Shown here piece after piece: positions 34,101 through 42,765 of a stretch of 64,000 nucleotides of DNA. Below the pieces are notes generated by a model. The model was given only the letters and a program-made list of their open reading frames with translations, ran no database searches and was not told where the DNA came from. The first letter of the stretch is position 1, and each line of letters begins with the position of its first letter. Source of the stretch: Diatrype stigma (taxonomy: Eukaryota; Ascomycota; Sordariomycetes; Xylariales; Diatrypaceae); contig JAKJXP020000054.1 in NCBI GenBank assembly GCA_022225965.2, positions 124,001-188,000 on the forward strand. The letters are read 5' to 3'. The position numbers were made by a program, and so were the translations under genes.

Positions 34101-36287
34101 TTTTACCTCAATTGCATTACTCCGAGGGTCAATACTAACGTTTCACTCCAGCTTTGCTCTCGCTGTGCTGCACTGGACCTCAGAATAGAAAAGTTCCTCA
34201 TTGATAGCAACCCCTTCAATGAAGCCACGCATCGTTGGGACTATGCGAATGCGGACAGAATGAAGACACATGGGAGTTCCCACTTCACGCTGAAGACGGG
34301 TATAAGCCCCCAGGAATTCGCTGATGTCAACGAACTCCGCGCCAAGGGGAAGCAGTGCCAGTTTTGCAAGCTCGCCTCGACTGCAATCGCGAGGTATAGC
34401 CGTGGCAATATCCCTGGGAACACGAAATGTTTTCTCACTTGGCAAGTCGATGGCCGTGGCGATGATACTGTGCGAAAGCGCCCCCGCGGAGGGGATACGG
34501 CGAGAAGGATAATCAACAAAACTCGGCGGCTCAGACTCTCCTGGGGGGAAGACGTCAACAAAGGTCAGGTCTATCTCGTCCTTGCCGCTCCCAACAATGC
34601 TCCGAGTATTGGGATAGAAGCTCCAGCTCCTTGGGGGATGGACACCCAGTCTCTCGGCCGAGAGTTCCACGATGACATCGAGAAGCAGGCACTGATCAAG
34701 AGCTGGCTTGATTTGTGCCACAACGAACATGGTGATACATGCAGTGAAACCCATGGGAAAAGCGTCGATCACTTGAATCTTGTGCGCGAGTCCTATTTCG
34801 GGGTAATCGACGTGGTCGATATGCAGCTCAAGAGTTTGCCAATCGAAAATGGGACCCCTGCACGATATGTTGCTCTCAGTTACGTCTGGGGCAGTGATCG
34901 GAAAGAACCGCGGTATATGACGACGATAACAACGGTCATGACACATATCAGGCACGGTGGCCTGAGCTATGCCTGGGCAAAGTTACCGAAGACGATCCAG
35001 GATGCTATCCTACTTGTCAGTAGGCTCGGTGAGCGTTACGTGTGGATCGACTCGCTTTGTATTGTACAGGATAGTCCAATTTCCTGGAACAATAACGCTA
35101 GCGCAATGCATCTTATATACGGACACGCATACTTCACCATATGCGCTGCTGATGGCGACGCCGAAAGTGGACTGCTTGCCGCAAAGCCACTTCTGCGAGC
35201 TATGCAGCCAACTCGTAGAGGTTCGGACGATGACAACGTGGTGAAAAACATGTCGGAGCCCCTGAGCGTCGAATACGCTCCAGGGACCCGCATACTGGTC
35301 ACCAGGCCACTTGAGGTGGTCATATACGACTCAGTATGGAGTAGACGAGCCTGGACCTTTCAGGAACAGATCCTCTCTCGACGATGTCTTATCTTTGCTG
35401 AAGGGCGGATCTATTTCCAATGTCGCTTTGCCGGTATTTCTGAAGACATATGGACCGACAGCAATGGAAACGGGTGGTCTCAAAATCGTACCAATTCCCC
35501 TCTGCAGTCGCCCGATGAGCTAAAACGCCGGCCTATCTGGTTCTATATGAGATACGTGAGGCTATATACGAGTCGCAATCTGACCAAAGCAGGCGACGTC
35601 CTCTCCGCCTTTGAAGGGATCACCTGGCTCTTACAAGGCCACATGCAACGAGAGCCATTTTTGTTTGGCTTGCCAACTTCACACTTTGACCTTGCCTTGT
35701 TGTGGATTCCAACGAAGCCGCTCATTCGTCGCAGGAAGCGCCGAATGGTACATTCGGGGAGTGACAAAGATTGTACGTACGATACAACGGGAAAATGTAC
35801 ATGCCAACCAGAGGATGACTTTCTCAATGGTGCCGAGTTTCCCAGCTGGGCCTGGTGTGGCTGGATGGGCGAAAATGGGACTGGTGGTAATGCGATATAC
35901 CATGAAGATATGCTCGAGGGATGTTTATTGAACATCCGTCAGTGGTTAGAGCATCACACCTGGATAAGATGGTGTGTGCGAGATGGAAAAGGACACCTCA
36001 GGCGTCTGAGGAATAAGACCGTCCGGATTCGGGGTAGAGAGGTCTATGACGAGGATCGGTGGAATGGCTACTCTGGGAGCGAAGCTTGGAAGCCGGTGCT
36101 TGAAGGAGCGATCGAGGTGACAGCCCCAAGGAGCCTCGGCGCTCATCATGATCCCACAACCACATTAGGACGGGGAATACACCGCTCCCCATCTCCTATG
36201 CGCGAAGGTACTTCTTCGGGTCGTCGTAATCATTCGCCGCCACGACTAGAGGTTTCCCCTACAAACCCCTATTCTGGGATGAGATAA
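33999..36287 (+). CDS. HET-domain protein (heterokaryon incompatibility type)
   Basis: Large fungal HET-domain protein, a family that includes triggers of non-self recognition and programmed cell death. From the first in-frame ATG (33999) it has 762 residues; the frame is open upstream to 33858 without an ATG. The N-terminal part has CSRCAALDL and QCQFCKLAST, a Cys-rich start common in the family. The HET domain spans about residues 285-400: the opening VALSYVWGS, then LSYAWAKLPKTIQDAILLVSRLG, YVWIDSLCIVQDS, YGHAYFTICAADG, and later SVWSRRAWTFQEQILSRRCLIF. The C-terminal region (FPSWAWCGWMG) is the usual poorly conserved tail. A TACTAAC branch site followed by CAG at 34150 hints at an intron near 34089-34151, but the donor there (GTCGTC) is weak. 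A MITE lies 57 bp after the stop. Confidence 0.88.
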   Translation: MFNRFIDGLGNELGDGFKYGFNSMDRLVDRVVCKFYLNCITPRVNTNVSLQLCSRCAALDLRIEKFLIDSNPFNEATHRWDYANADRMKTHGSSHFTLKTGISPQEFADVNELRAKGKQCQFCKLASTAIARYSRGNIPGNTKCFLTWQVDGRGDDTVRKRPRGGDTARRIINKTRRLRLSWGEDVNKGQVYLVLAAPNNAPSIGIEAPAPWGMDTQSLGREFHDDIEKQALIKSWLDLCHNEHGDTCSETHGKSVDHLNLVRESYFGVIDVVDMQLKSLPIENGTPARYVALSYVWGSDRKEPRYMTTITTVMTHIRHGGLSYAWAKLPKTIQDAILLVSRLGERYVWIDSLCIVQDSPISWNNNASAMHLIYGHAYFTICAADGDAESGLLAAKPLLRAMQPTRRGSDDDNVVKNMSEPLSVEYAPGTRILVTRPLEVVIYDSVWSRRAWTFQEQILSRRCLIFAEGRIYFQCRFAGISEDIWTDSNGNGWSQNRTNSPLQSPDELKRRPIWFYMRYVRLYTSRNLTKAGDVLSAFEGITWLLQGHMQREPFLFGLPTSHFDLALLWIPTKPLIRRRKRRMVHSGSDKDCTYDTTGKCTCQPEDDFLNGAEFPSWAWCGWMGENGTGGNAIYHEDMLEGCLLNIRQWLEHHTWIRWCVRDGKGHLRRLRNKTVRIRGREVYDEDRWNGYSGSEAWKPVLEGAIEVTAPRSLGAHHDPTTTLGRGIHRSPSPMREGTSSGRRNHSPPRLEVSPTNPYSGMR

Positions 36288-36344
36288 GCGGGGTTACCGA
36301 GATCACCATAGCTAACTAGCCAACTATTATTAACCTTCGAAATA

Positions 36345-36712
36345 CAGTAAAACCTGGCTATAACGAATGGGTCGGTTCCCTAATTCCGGTTCGTTATAGC
36401 GAGGTTTCGTTATGTGAAGGGGGGCATATTTTGGTATATATACATATACTGTACGTATCCAGTAATTTCCAGGGGGTAAATGTACCGAATATGGTCCGTG
36501 TTATTTCAAAATGCCCTAGCTAAAGCCTAATATATGCATTATTTTATTACTTCATATAACGAATTGTATGGGTTACTAAGCAAAATGCAATTCGTTATTC
36601 GTAATACGGAGAAAATTCGTTAATTGTATGGGAAAAACAGTGTGTTCCCGGTTTGAATTCGCTATAGAGAGAATTCGCTATAGAACGTATTCGTTATAGC
36701 CAGGTTTTACTG
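36345..36712. mobile_element. MITE with 24-bp perfect terminal inverted repeats and TA target duplication
   Basis: A 368-bp non-coding element. Left end 36345-36368 begins CAGTAAAACCTGGCTATAAC; right end 36689-36712 is its perfect reverse complement over 24 bp. Both ends are flanked by TA (36343-36344 and 36713-36714), the target duplication of Tc1/mariner/pogo-type transposases. CAGT at the tips fits pogo-like relatives. The interior repeats TTCGTTATA-type words and contains a near-tandem GAATTCGCTATAGA unit at about 36655-36684. No coding frame is present, so it would need a transposase from elsewhere. The perfect ends suggest a fairly recent insertion. Confidence 0.9.
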
Positions 36713-36869
36713 TAGCGGGTTAGAGATACCCGTGTTGGCCAATTCAGTAGGAATCTCTACAACTTTACTGACTTCGGAGCCTGGGATTTGGCTACGGATG
36801 GAAATGGCGCGTTTGATTACTCAGTACATATTTGACTGACATTGAGGCTTTTCTCTAGCCTGCTTATTA

Positions 36870-38513
36870 TCAACAAACTTTCCCAACTTGTCCACCTTGC
36901 CTTACAAGTACCCCATTCAATTCGACTGTCCCATCTTCAACGTACCAGCCCAGCCGATGGAGGCTTCTCCCATCATTGCTTATACTTGTATTCGTACTTG
37001 CGCCTTTCACTTCTATAGATTCCGGGAGCCTGAAAGATATCGACCTCCCCCCACAGAAAACCTCGACCAGCAGTCCTCTTAGGAACACGCAAATTGCACC
37101 GTCGATCTTGACATTCTCATGTCTCACCAATTCGGGCCCATCAACCGGTCGTGGCACGTGCAAGCTGTATTGATCGGCCCAGAAGTCATCCAAGCAGGGC
37201 AGGTCCGTAAACAGAGTGATGTTGTACCGCTGGTCTAGATGCGAAGGCGCGAAGTGAAGTCGATGGCCTCTCAAGTCTTCATCGGCGTGAAGCAGCATCC
37301 CAAAGCTGTGGGCATCGCAGGTCCTAATGTTGAATTCTATCAACAAAGCGTCCTCCTGGGTGGTGGCCGCAAGAAGACCGAGCTCGGAGAACATGGTGCG
37401 GGTCGACCCCGTGGCGGAAACGACCAAGGTTTCCGGCAATGCGTCCGACAAGAGCGGCACTGACGTCTCGCGGAACAGCGCCCTAACCTCAGCCGCCGCG
37501 TCGATCCGCAGGTTTCCCTCCGCATCGGCCCACACTTCACGCGGCATACCGAGATCGCCGCCCCAGAGCCACTTGCCCTCATCGTCGACGCGGTCGCCAA
37601 TCCAGCCGAAAAACACGCGCCGTGTCGGATCGCCGGCCTTCGGACACGATTTGGCAGCGTACCAGCGGCGGCCGTCCAGCCGGCCGTGGGACCCGTCGCG
37701 CGGTATGCGGAAGGGGCCGCGCGGCGTGTCCGCCACGCGGTAGACGGTTCCCGCGTTGGGCGCTGCGAACCGCGAGTACACCAGGTACCATCTATCCTTT
37801 CCGCTGCTGTCGGGCAGCCGGAACAGCTCCGGGCACTCGGGGCAGAACATGTCGTTGGGCGAGTACAGCGGCTCCGGCGCGACGGTCCACTGCTCCAGGT
37901 CGGGCGAGGTCAGGAGCGCGATGCAACCCCGCGTCCAGTGCGGGCCGGTCCGCAGGCGCGTCGCCACGAGCATCCAGTACTCGGACGACTGGTCGTGGAA
38001 GAAGACGAAGGCGTCTCGGAAATCGATGTCTTCGAATCTTGCCGCCCCCGCCGCCCCGCCGTCGTCGTCTTCTTTTATGAAAATCTGCGTCGCGGGACCG
38101 CCATCGAACGCGGTCCCATGGCGATCGCGGGCGACGGCGCGCAGGATCACCTGCTTCCCGCCCTGCTGGTGCAAGTTGTACCCCGTGTAGAAGATGTTCA
38201 TGCGGCCGTCAGGCCCGAGAACGGCCGCGCCCGTCCACACCCCGTCGGCATCTGGTGCGGGCGGGTCGTCGCTAGGCTGGAGGACGGGTTCCGCGTCGCG
38301 CGTCCAGTGGACTAGATCTGTTGATCGCAAACGCGACCAGGTCGATCGCAACCGGGGCGGGTGATGTTTCGTGAATGGTGGCGTTGTCAGGTGGAATACG
38401 TGGTACGTGTCGTCGACGAGGAGGGGGATGGCATCCGCTGCCGCTTGGCCTGGGGATGGTCGACTGTATGAGTCTCCTACCCCTTCCACTGGCGGAGTCG
38501 GAGTTTGCTGCAT
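36870..38513 (-). CDS. Glycoside hydrolase family 32-like protein (divergent, probably intracellular)
   Basis: Predicted beta-fructosidase-type glycosidase with the five-bladed GH32 propeller plus a C-terminal beta-sandwich; expected substrates are sucrose, levan or inulin-type fructosides. Intronless, 547 residues from the first ATG (38513). No signal peptide is visible, so it should act inside the cell. The canonical nucleophile motif (W-M-N-D-P-N-G) is replaced by AAADAIPLLVDDTYHVFHL (candidate Asp27). The RDP motif appears as FRDAFVFF (Asp167), and the acid/base motif is kept as CPECPELF (Glu226). Other GH32-type marks are STDLVHW, GVWTGAAV and FYTGYN. The sandwich part follows from about residue 360. 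It is divergent from a sugar porter across a shared promoter. The altered motifs resemble a bacterial-like GH32 branch, and the activity may differ from a true invertase. Confidence 0.82.
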   Translation of the reverse strand: MQQTPTPPVEGVGDSYSRPSPGQAAADAIPLLVDDTYHVFHLTTPPFTKHHPPRLRSTWSRLRSTDLVHWTRDAEPVLQPSDDPPAPDADGVWTGAAVLGPDGRMNIFYTGYNLHQQGGKQVILRAVARDRHGTAFDGGPATQIFIKEDDDGGAAGAARFEDIDFRDAFVFFHDQSSEYWMLVATRLRTGPHWTRGCIALLTSPDLEQWTVAPEPLYSPNDMFCPECPELFRLPDSSGKDRWYLVYSRFAAPNAGTVYRVADTPRGPFRIPRDGSHGRLDGRRWYAAKSCPKAGDPTRRVFFGWIGDRVDDEGKWLWGGDLGMPREVWADAEGNLRIDAAAEVRALFRETSVPLLSDALPETLVVSATGSTRTMFSELGLLAATTQEDALLIEFNIRTCDAHSFGMLLHADEDLRGHRLHFAPSHLDQRYNITLFTDLPCLDDFWADQYSLHVPRPVDGPELVRHENVKIDGAICVFLRGLLVEVFCGGRSISFRLPESIEVKGASTNTSISNDGRSLHRLGWYVEDGTVELNGVLVRQGGQVGKVC

Positions 38514-39267
38514 GGTTATCACTTAGTAGCTTTTCTAGCTATTGATCATGTGAAGTGTTCTTTATCACAGAGCGCAACACACGGCACGACACGACCATGG
38601 GATGCGGTGACTGATATTAGTGCTTTATCTACAAAGTAGCAAATCCACATTAGCAACCCGCTGAAACGATCCAATCCTCGTAACTAGTCCAACCTCTAAA
38701 GCAATATCATGCCATCCGATTTGATGTCTAGTCGTTATTAGGTAGTCAGGTAGATACCGTCGGCGGAGAGGGCATTGGGGTATCTATCCTTAGATGGAAT
38801 TCCCGTCGGCCGACATCTTCGCGCGGGGAGCCTTCGGCTTATGATACTATGAACCTAGCGTCGGCGAAGATGCCGACGACAAAGCTCGAAACAGAAAGGT
38901 CGGCGCGAATGAGTCTCCAATCCACACTTCTAGGGACGCCAGCGATGTGGAGAATCTGGAGATCTCAGCTGTTGACCCAGGGGCTTGGTTTTTCTCGACG
39001 CCACGAACATGGGGAGACTCCCCGCATGATGCGACGCTAACCTCATTCCCCCATGGGGTTGTTAATTAAAAGATGCCACCCTAGAATTGGTGGCTGTAGA
39101 TAAAAAGGGATCGCCTGGACGTCAGTCCAATTCTCGCTCATGTTGATGTTAGAGTATGCACCGGCTTACTAGTAGTTGATAGCTACATTGCTGACTGAGT
39201 AACTATTAAGCGTGTAGTTTTCTCAAACAGAGGCATCAGTCTTCGTGCATATTCTGATTCAGGTACA
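38514..39267. promoter_or_regulatory. Shared divergent promoter of the GH32-like gene and the sugar porter
   Basis: The 754 bp between two divergent starts contain an interrupted inverted repeat: arm GTCGGCCGACATCTTCGC at 38805-38822 and arm GCGAAGATGCCGAC at 38864-38877. CGG-type triplets suitable for Zn2Cys6 regulators lie around 38755-38770 and 38804-38880. CreA-like SYGGRG words occur at 38823-38830 (GCGGGGAG) and 39018-39025 (CTCCCCGC). Family knowledge says such sites mediate carbon-catabolite repression; their use here is inferred. Confidence 0.5.
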
Positions 39268-41080
39268 ATGGAATCGAAGACGAAGTTCAGATATCCTTAC
39301 ATCTGGCTCTTCTGCGGATTTGCCGCACTTGGGGCCTGTCTATACGGATACGATGGTGTCTACTTTAATGGCGTCTCAACTCTAGGTATGTGAGACAATT
39401 GTTCTTCAATACTATCCCTTAACGCCGAATCCCATTTTGAACAGAACCCAGCTTCTGACGACGACGATGATATGATTAGATGTGTTTATCGACCACTTTG
39501 GTGATTGCGATGCCGATGGGTCTTGCGCAATCTCACCGTCCCAGCTGTCGGTCATGACCTCGATGATCAATGTGGGTGAGCTCGTCGGCTCGGTTAGCGC
39601 AGCACCCCTGAATGATCACCTAGGACGCAAGGGCGTTTTTATGACCGGAACGATCACCATCATCATCGGGATCGTGCTCCAGTTGGCCACAACCTCTAGC
39701 AGGGCTCTGATGACCGCTGGTCGGGCATTGCTGGGTTACGGCGTGGGCAACTTTTCGGCAACCTCACCATTGTACATAGGGGTAAGTTGCTTTCATCTGT
39801 TTAGCAATCCAATGGGGGGATTTGGGAGTTGTAGTTGTTGATTCAGAGGTATGAATCTAATAAGACTTAGGAATTAGCACCGGACTCTATGCGCAGCCCC
39901 CTTCTCATGTGCTGGCAGCTCACTCTGTCGGTCTCGCAAATCCTCGCCGCCGGCATCAACAGGGGTATGATATACGACCAGACCACGTTTTCCTACCGGT
40001 TCCCCATCGGGTTCCAGCTTCTGTTTCCGGTGCTTGTCCTTCTCGGGTGGTGGTTCGTCCCGGAGTCGCCCCGCTGGCTTCTCCGGAAAGGCAAGACGGA
40101 CAGGGCGGCCAAGGCCCTGCAGCTGCTCCACCGCGACGACCGCACGTACGATGCCCACGCCGACATGTCGCTGATGCAGAAAGACATCGATCGCGAAGTC
40201 GAGCTGGAGGCGCAGTCTTCTTGGCTACAGCTCCTCACCGACCCCATCGAGCGACGGAAGGTGGTCTACAGTGCCGGCGCCCTGATCGCGCAGCAGATCA
40301 ACGGCATCCAGTGGTTCTATTACTTCGGCACAGTCTTCTCCAAGGCCATCGGTCTTTCCGACCCGTTCATGATGACGCTTATAGTCTTCATCATCCAGGT
40401 GTTCGTCGTCCTGGCGGCCGTACTCTGCGCTAACCATCTGCCGCGTCGACCGCTGCTCATGATCACTACGGGCATCATGACGGTGTCGATCTTTGTGGTC
40501 GGGTGCTTAGGCATCCCCGGCAACGACGTCAACGAGACCATCGGGAAGGTCATCATCAGCTTTGTGATCATCGAGATCGTGGCGTTCAACTTCGCTTGGG
40601 GTCCTCTGGGCTGGACCATTGTACGAATTCCCCTTTCCCCTGCCCAACCTTATATTTACCTCATTTCTCATTGTCGAAGCCCTTATCATTCAGAGCCTAC
40701 TAACCACGTATCCACCTACGCAGGCATCCGAAATGGCCGTTGGCCGTAATCGCAACAAGATCTACGCAGTGGCAGTCGCTTGCTTCTGGGTTACCGTCTG
40801 GGCCATTGTCTTCACGCTCCCATACCTGTACTATTCCGCCAACCTAGGGCCCAAGACCGGTTTCGTGTATACTGGGCTATGCTTCATAACGTGGGCCTAC
40901 GTGTACTTTTGCGTGGGCGAAGTAACCGGGCGGTCGATGGAAGAGATTAATGGTTTTTTCCGAGATGGAATACCAGCACGGCATTGGAAGAACCAGCCGC
41001 GGAGCAGGGTGATAGGTGGGACCCTGGATTCGAACAGTGAGCGGGATAATATGACGGAGCTCGAGAAAGCATCGAGTTAG
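39268..41080 (+). CDS. MFS sugar transporter
   Basis: Plasma-membrane sugar porter of the major facilitator superfamily, likely proton-coupled. Four exons, 39268-39385, 39480-39781, 39871-40620 and 40724-41080, keep the frame and encode 508 residues, the normal length. About twelve membrane segments can be traced from WLFCGFAALGACLYGYDGVYF onward. Signature blocks: NDHLGRKG after TM2-3, RALLGYGVGNFS, ELAPDSMR, the family motif PESPRWLLRKGK before the central loop, QQINGIQWFYYFG in TM7, and VTGRSMEEINGFF after TM12. The PAE-type motif near TM10-11 reads WTIASEMAVGRNRNK, a variant seen in disaccharide-type porters. Context next to a GH32-like hydrolase suggests uptake of sucrose or short fructans, which is inference. 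The introns carry GTATGT, GTAAGT and GTACGA donors. Confidence 0.92.
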
Positions 41081-42765
41081 CACTATTGTAGAATAATGAA
41101 CCGTTGCTTTACTGATAGTCACGCCCAAGGAAGATTATCAACGTAGCTAGGGAGGGAGTACATAGCAAGGAAGCAATGATGGATCGCTAGAATGAACCTG
41201 TATATCTTGTTGGATGATTGGCATACTACTAGATTTCATAACACACTAATTGCAATTCACCGCACCCTTTTTCAAGTTTAGGAAAATACTACTAGCTACA
41301 TTCTCGACAAGGTCGTCGGATACGCTGTGCAAATAATATACTGGGGGACGTATCAAGAGCAGCTAAGGGTTTCAACTAAGTCTTGGGAGGGGGTGGGGAA
41401 GGAAGAAGCGACGGGCAGGCCATGAGCAGTAAAGGGGGGAAGTGAAAACCAAAAAGAAAAAAAAAAAAAAGTTTTGAACTTGCAACCTCCAAAAAACAAA
41501 GCACAGTACGGATCGGTCGGTCTCCTCTTGCGAGGACCCACGCGTCCGCGCCGCCGAAAAACCTCCATGCGATTTTTCATCACCATGTGTTGCACCACTG
41601 AGGCATCGATGCTCGGCCAGGTTTGAGCTGGATAATGAGCAGAGGCTAGAGTGGGCGGTGTGATAGAAAGGGCTCTTTTTTAAATATATAAACCCAACGA
41701 CGGCTGAATCCCGAAAAACAGCCATTTGGCCGGGCAGCCTATTCCACCACCACCTACGCACCTGGGCATCCTTGCTGCCCTGCCGGCCCCTTGAAGCTGT
41801 TTGTTGCCCCCACAAGCCCTACTGTGCACCTTCGTGGTCTGCTCACATGGTGTTTTCCTCTGATCACAACCATAGATAAATCAATCGAGCCACCGTACCT
41901 ACTACACCCAAGTAGAGTGAATCTTCTCCAGTTCGTAGATGGAGGTAACAGGGTTGCCAGGTTAGATACACCAACACTTCAATGTCTCTATTCATGTACC
42001 TACTTCCACCACCTGTGAGGCTACATTCCCAATTGCTACACCGTATGTACCTGGCATCGTCATGTAATATGACATTGCCTCTCCTACCTTCACGCATCCA
42101 TACCTAGCAGCTGAACTTACAATTGACCTTGCTGGCTGCTGAGCCCACTAGTGATACCCTAAACAGCCTCGTCAACGCTGTTGCTGTTGTAACACCCGCA
42201 TCACCCCCACAGCCATTGATGCCTTAATATTTTCCAAAATACAAGGCATTTGGTCAATTTTCACGATAATACTTTTGGTGTTTTCAATCAACAGGCGATA
42301 CTTTCTGCCTGCATTTTACAAAAATTGACAAGGCAAAGCAGGATACCTTGATGGAACCCGCAGATCGGATCGTCAGTGGGGGTATTTAGGGGAACCGGTA
42401 TGCAGACTTCTCGGTGAACATCGGACACCACCCACGAATCCCATTCCAACAAGTTAGGTAACCACAGATCATATTACGTGTATTCACAGGTTAAGTTACA
42501 TTGGAGGATCAGTTAAGGTGACAGTCAAGCGTCGGGTTGTCTCCGTCTAGCTCAGCGAGTGGCCATCAAGGTCGCCTTGGCATCGTCAAGGGTGCCACGA
42601 ATCGAAGATTACAATATAGCGAGTTTAGCCTTTAAGTGAGGCACCAGCCTATAAGGAAAGTAGTATATAAAGTGATGATATCCCGGGACAAGTTGAAGTG
42701 CACGGGAAGTGATCTCAACCATTCGCCTCCATACCTTCCTTGATCCCAACCAGCATACTGGGGCA
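41081..42765. other. Intergenic region between sugar porter and L-amino-acid-oxidase-like gene
   Basis: No coding frame is supported. A poly(A) run of about 14 at 41457-41470 gives poly(T) on the other strand. Nearby minus-strand frames at 41353-41815 overlap and look spurious. The last few hundred bases are the promoter of the following gene. Confidence 0.55.

Noticed and set aside
33829..34188. Ser/Thr-rich frame as first exon of the HET protein
   Set aside because: No donor in this frame has the phase needed to join the acceptor at 34151. The composition comes from the tandem repeat.
41455..41620. Possible Pol III unit (SINE-like) on the - strand ending in poly(T)
   Set aside because: The box-A-like GCCTCAGTGG and box-B-like GGTTGCAAGTTC both depart from consensus and no tRNA fold forms; single copy in the window.
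41353..41815. Minus-strand frames of 81 and 147 codons
   Set aside because: They read through the poly(A)/poly(T) tract, overlap each other in different phases and show no domain.
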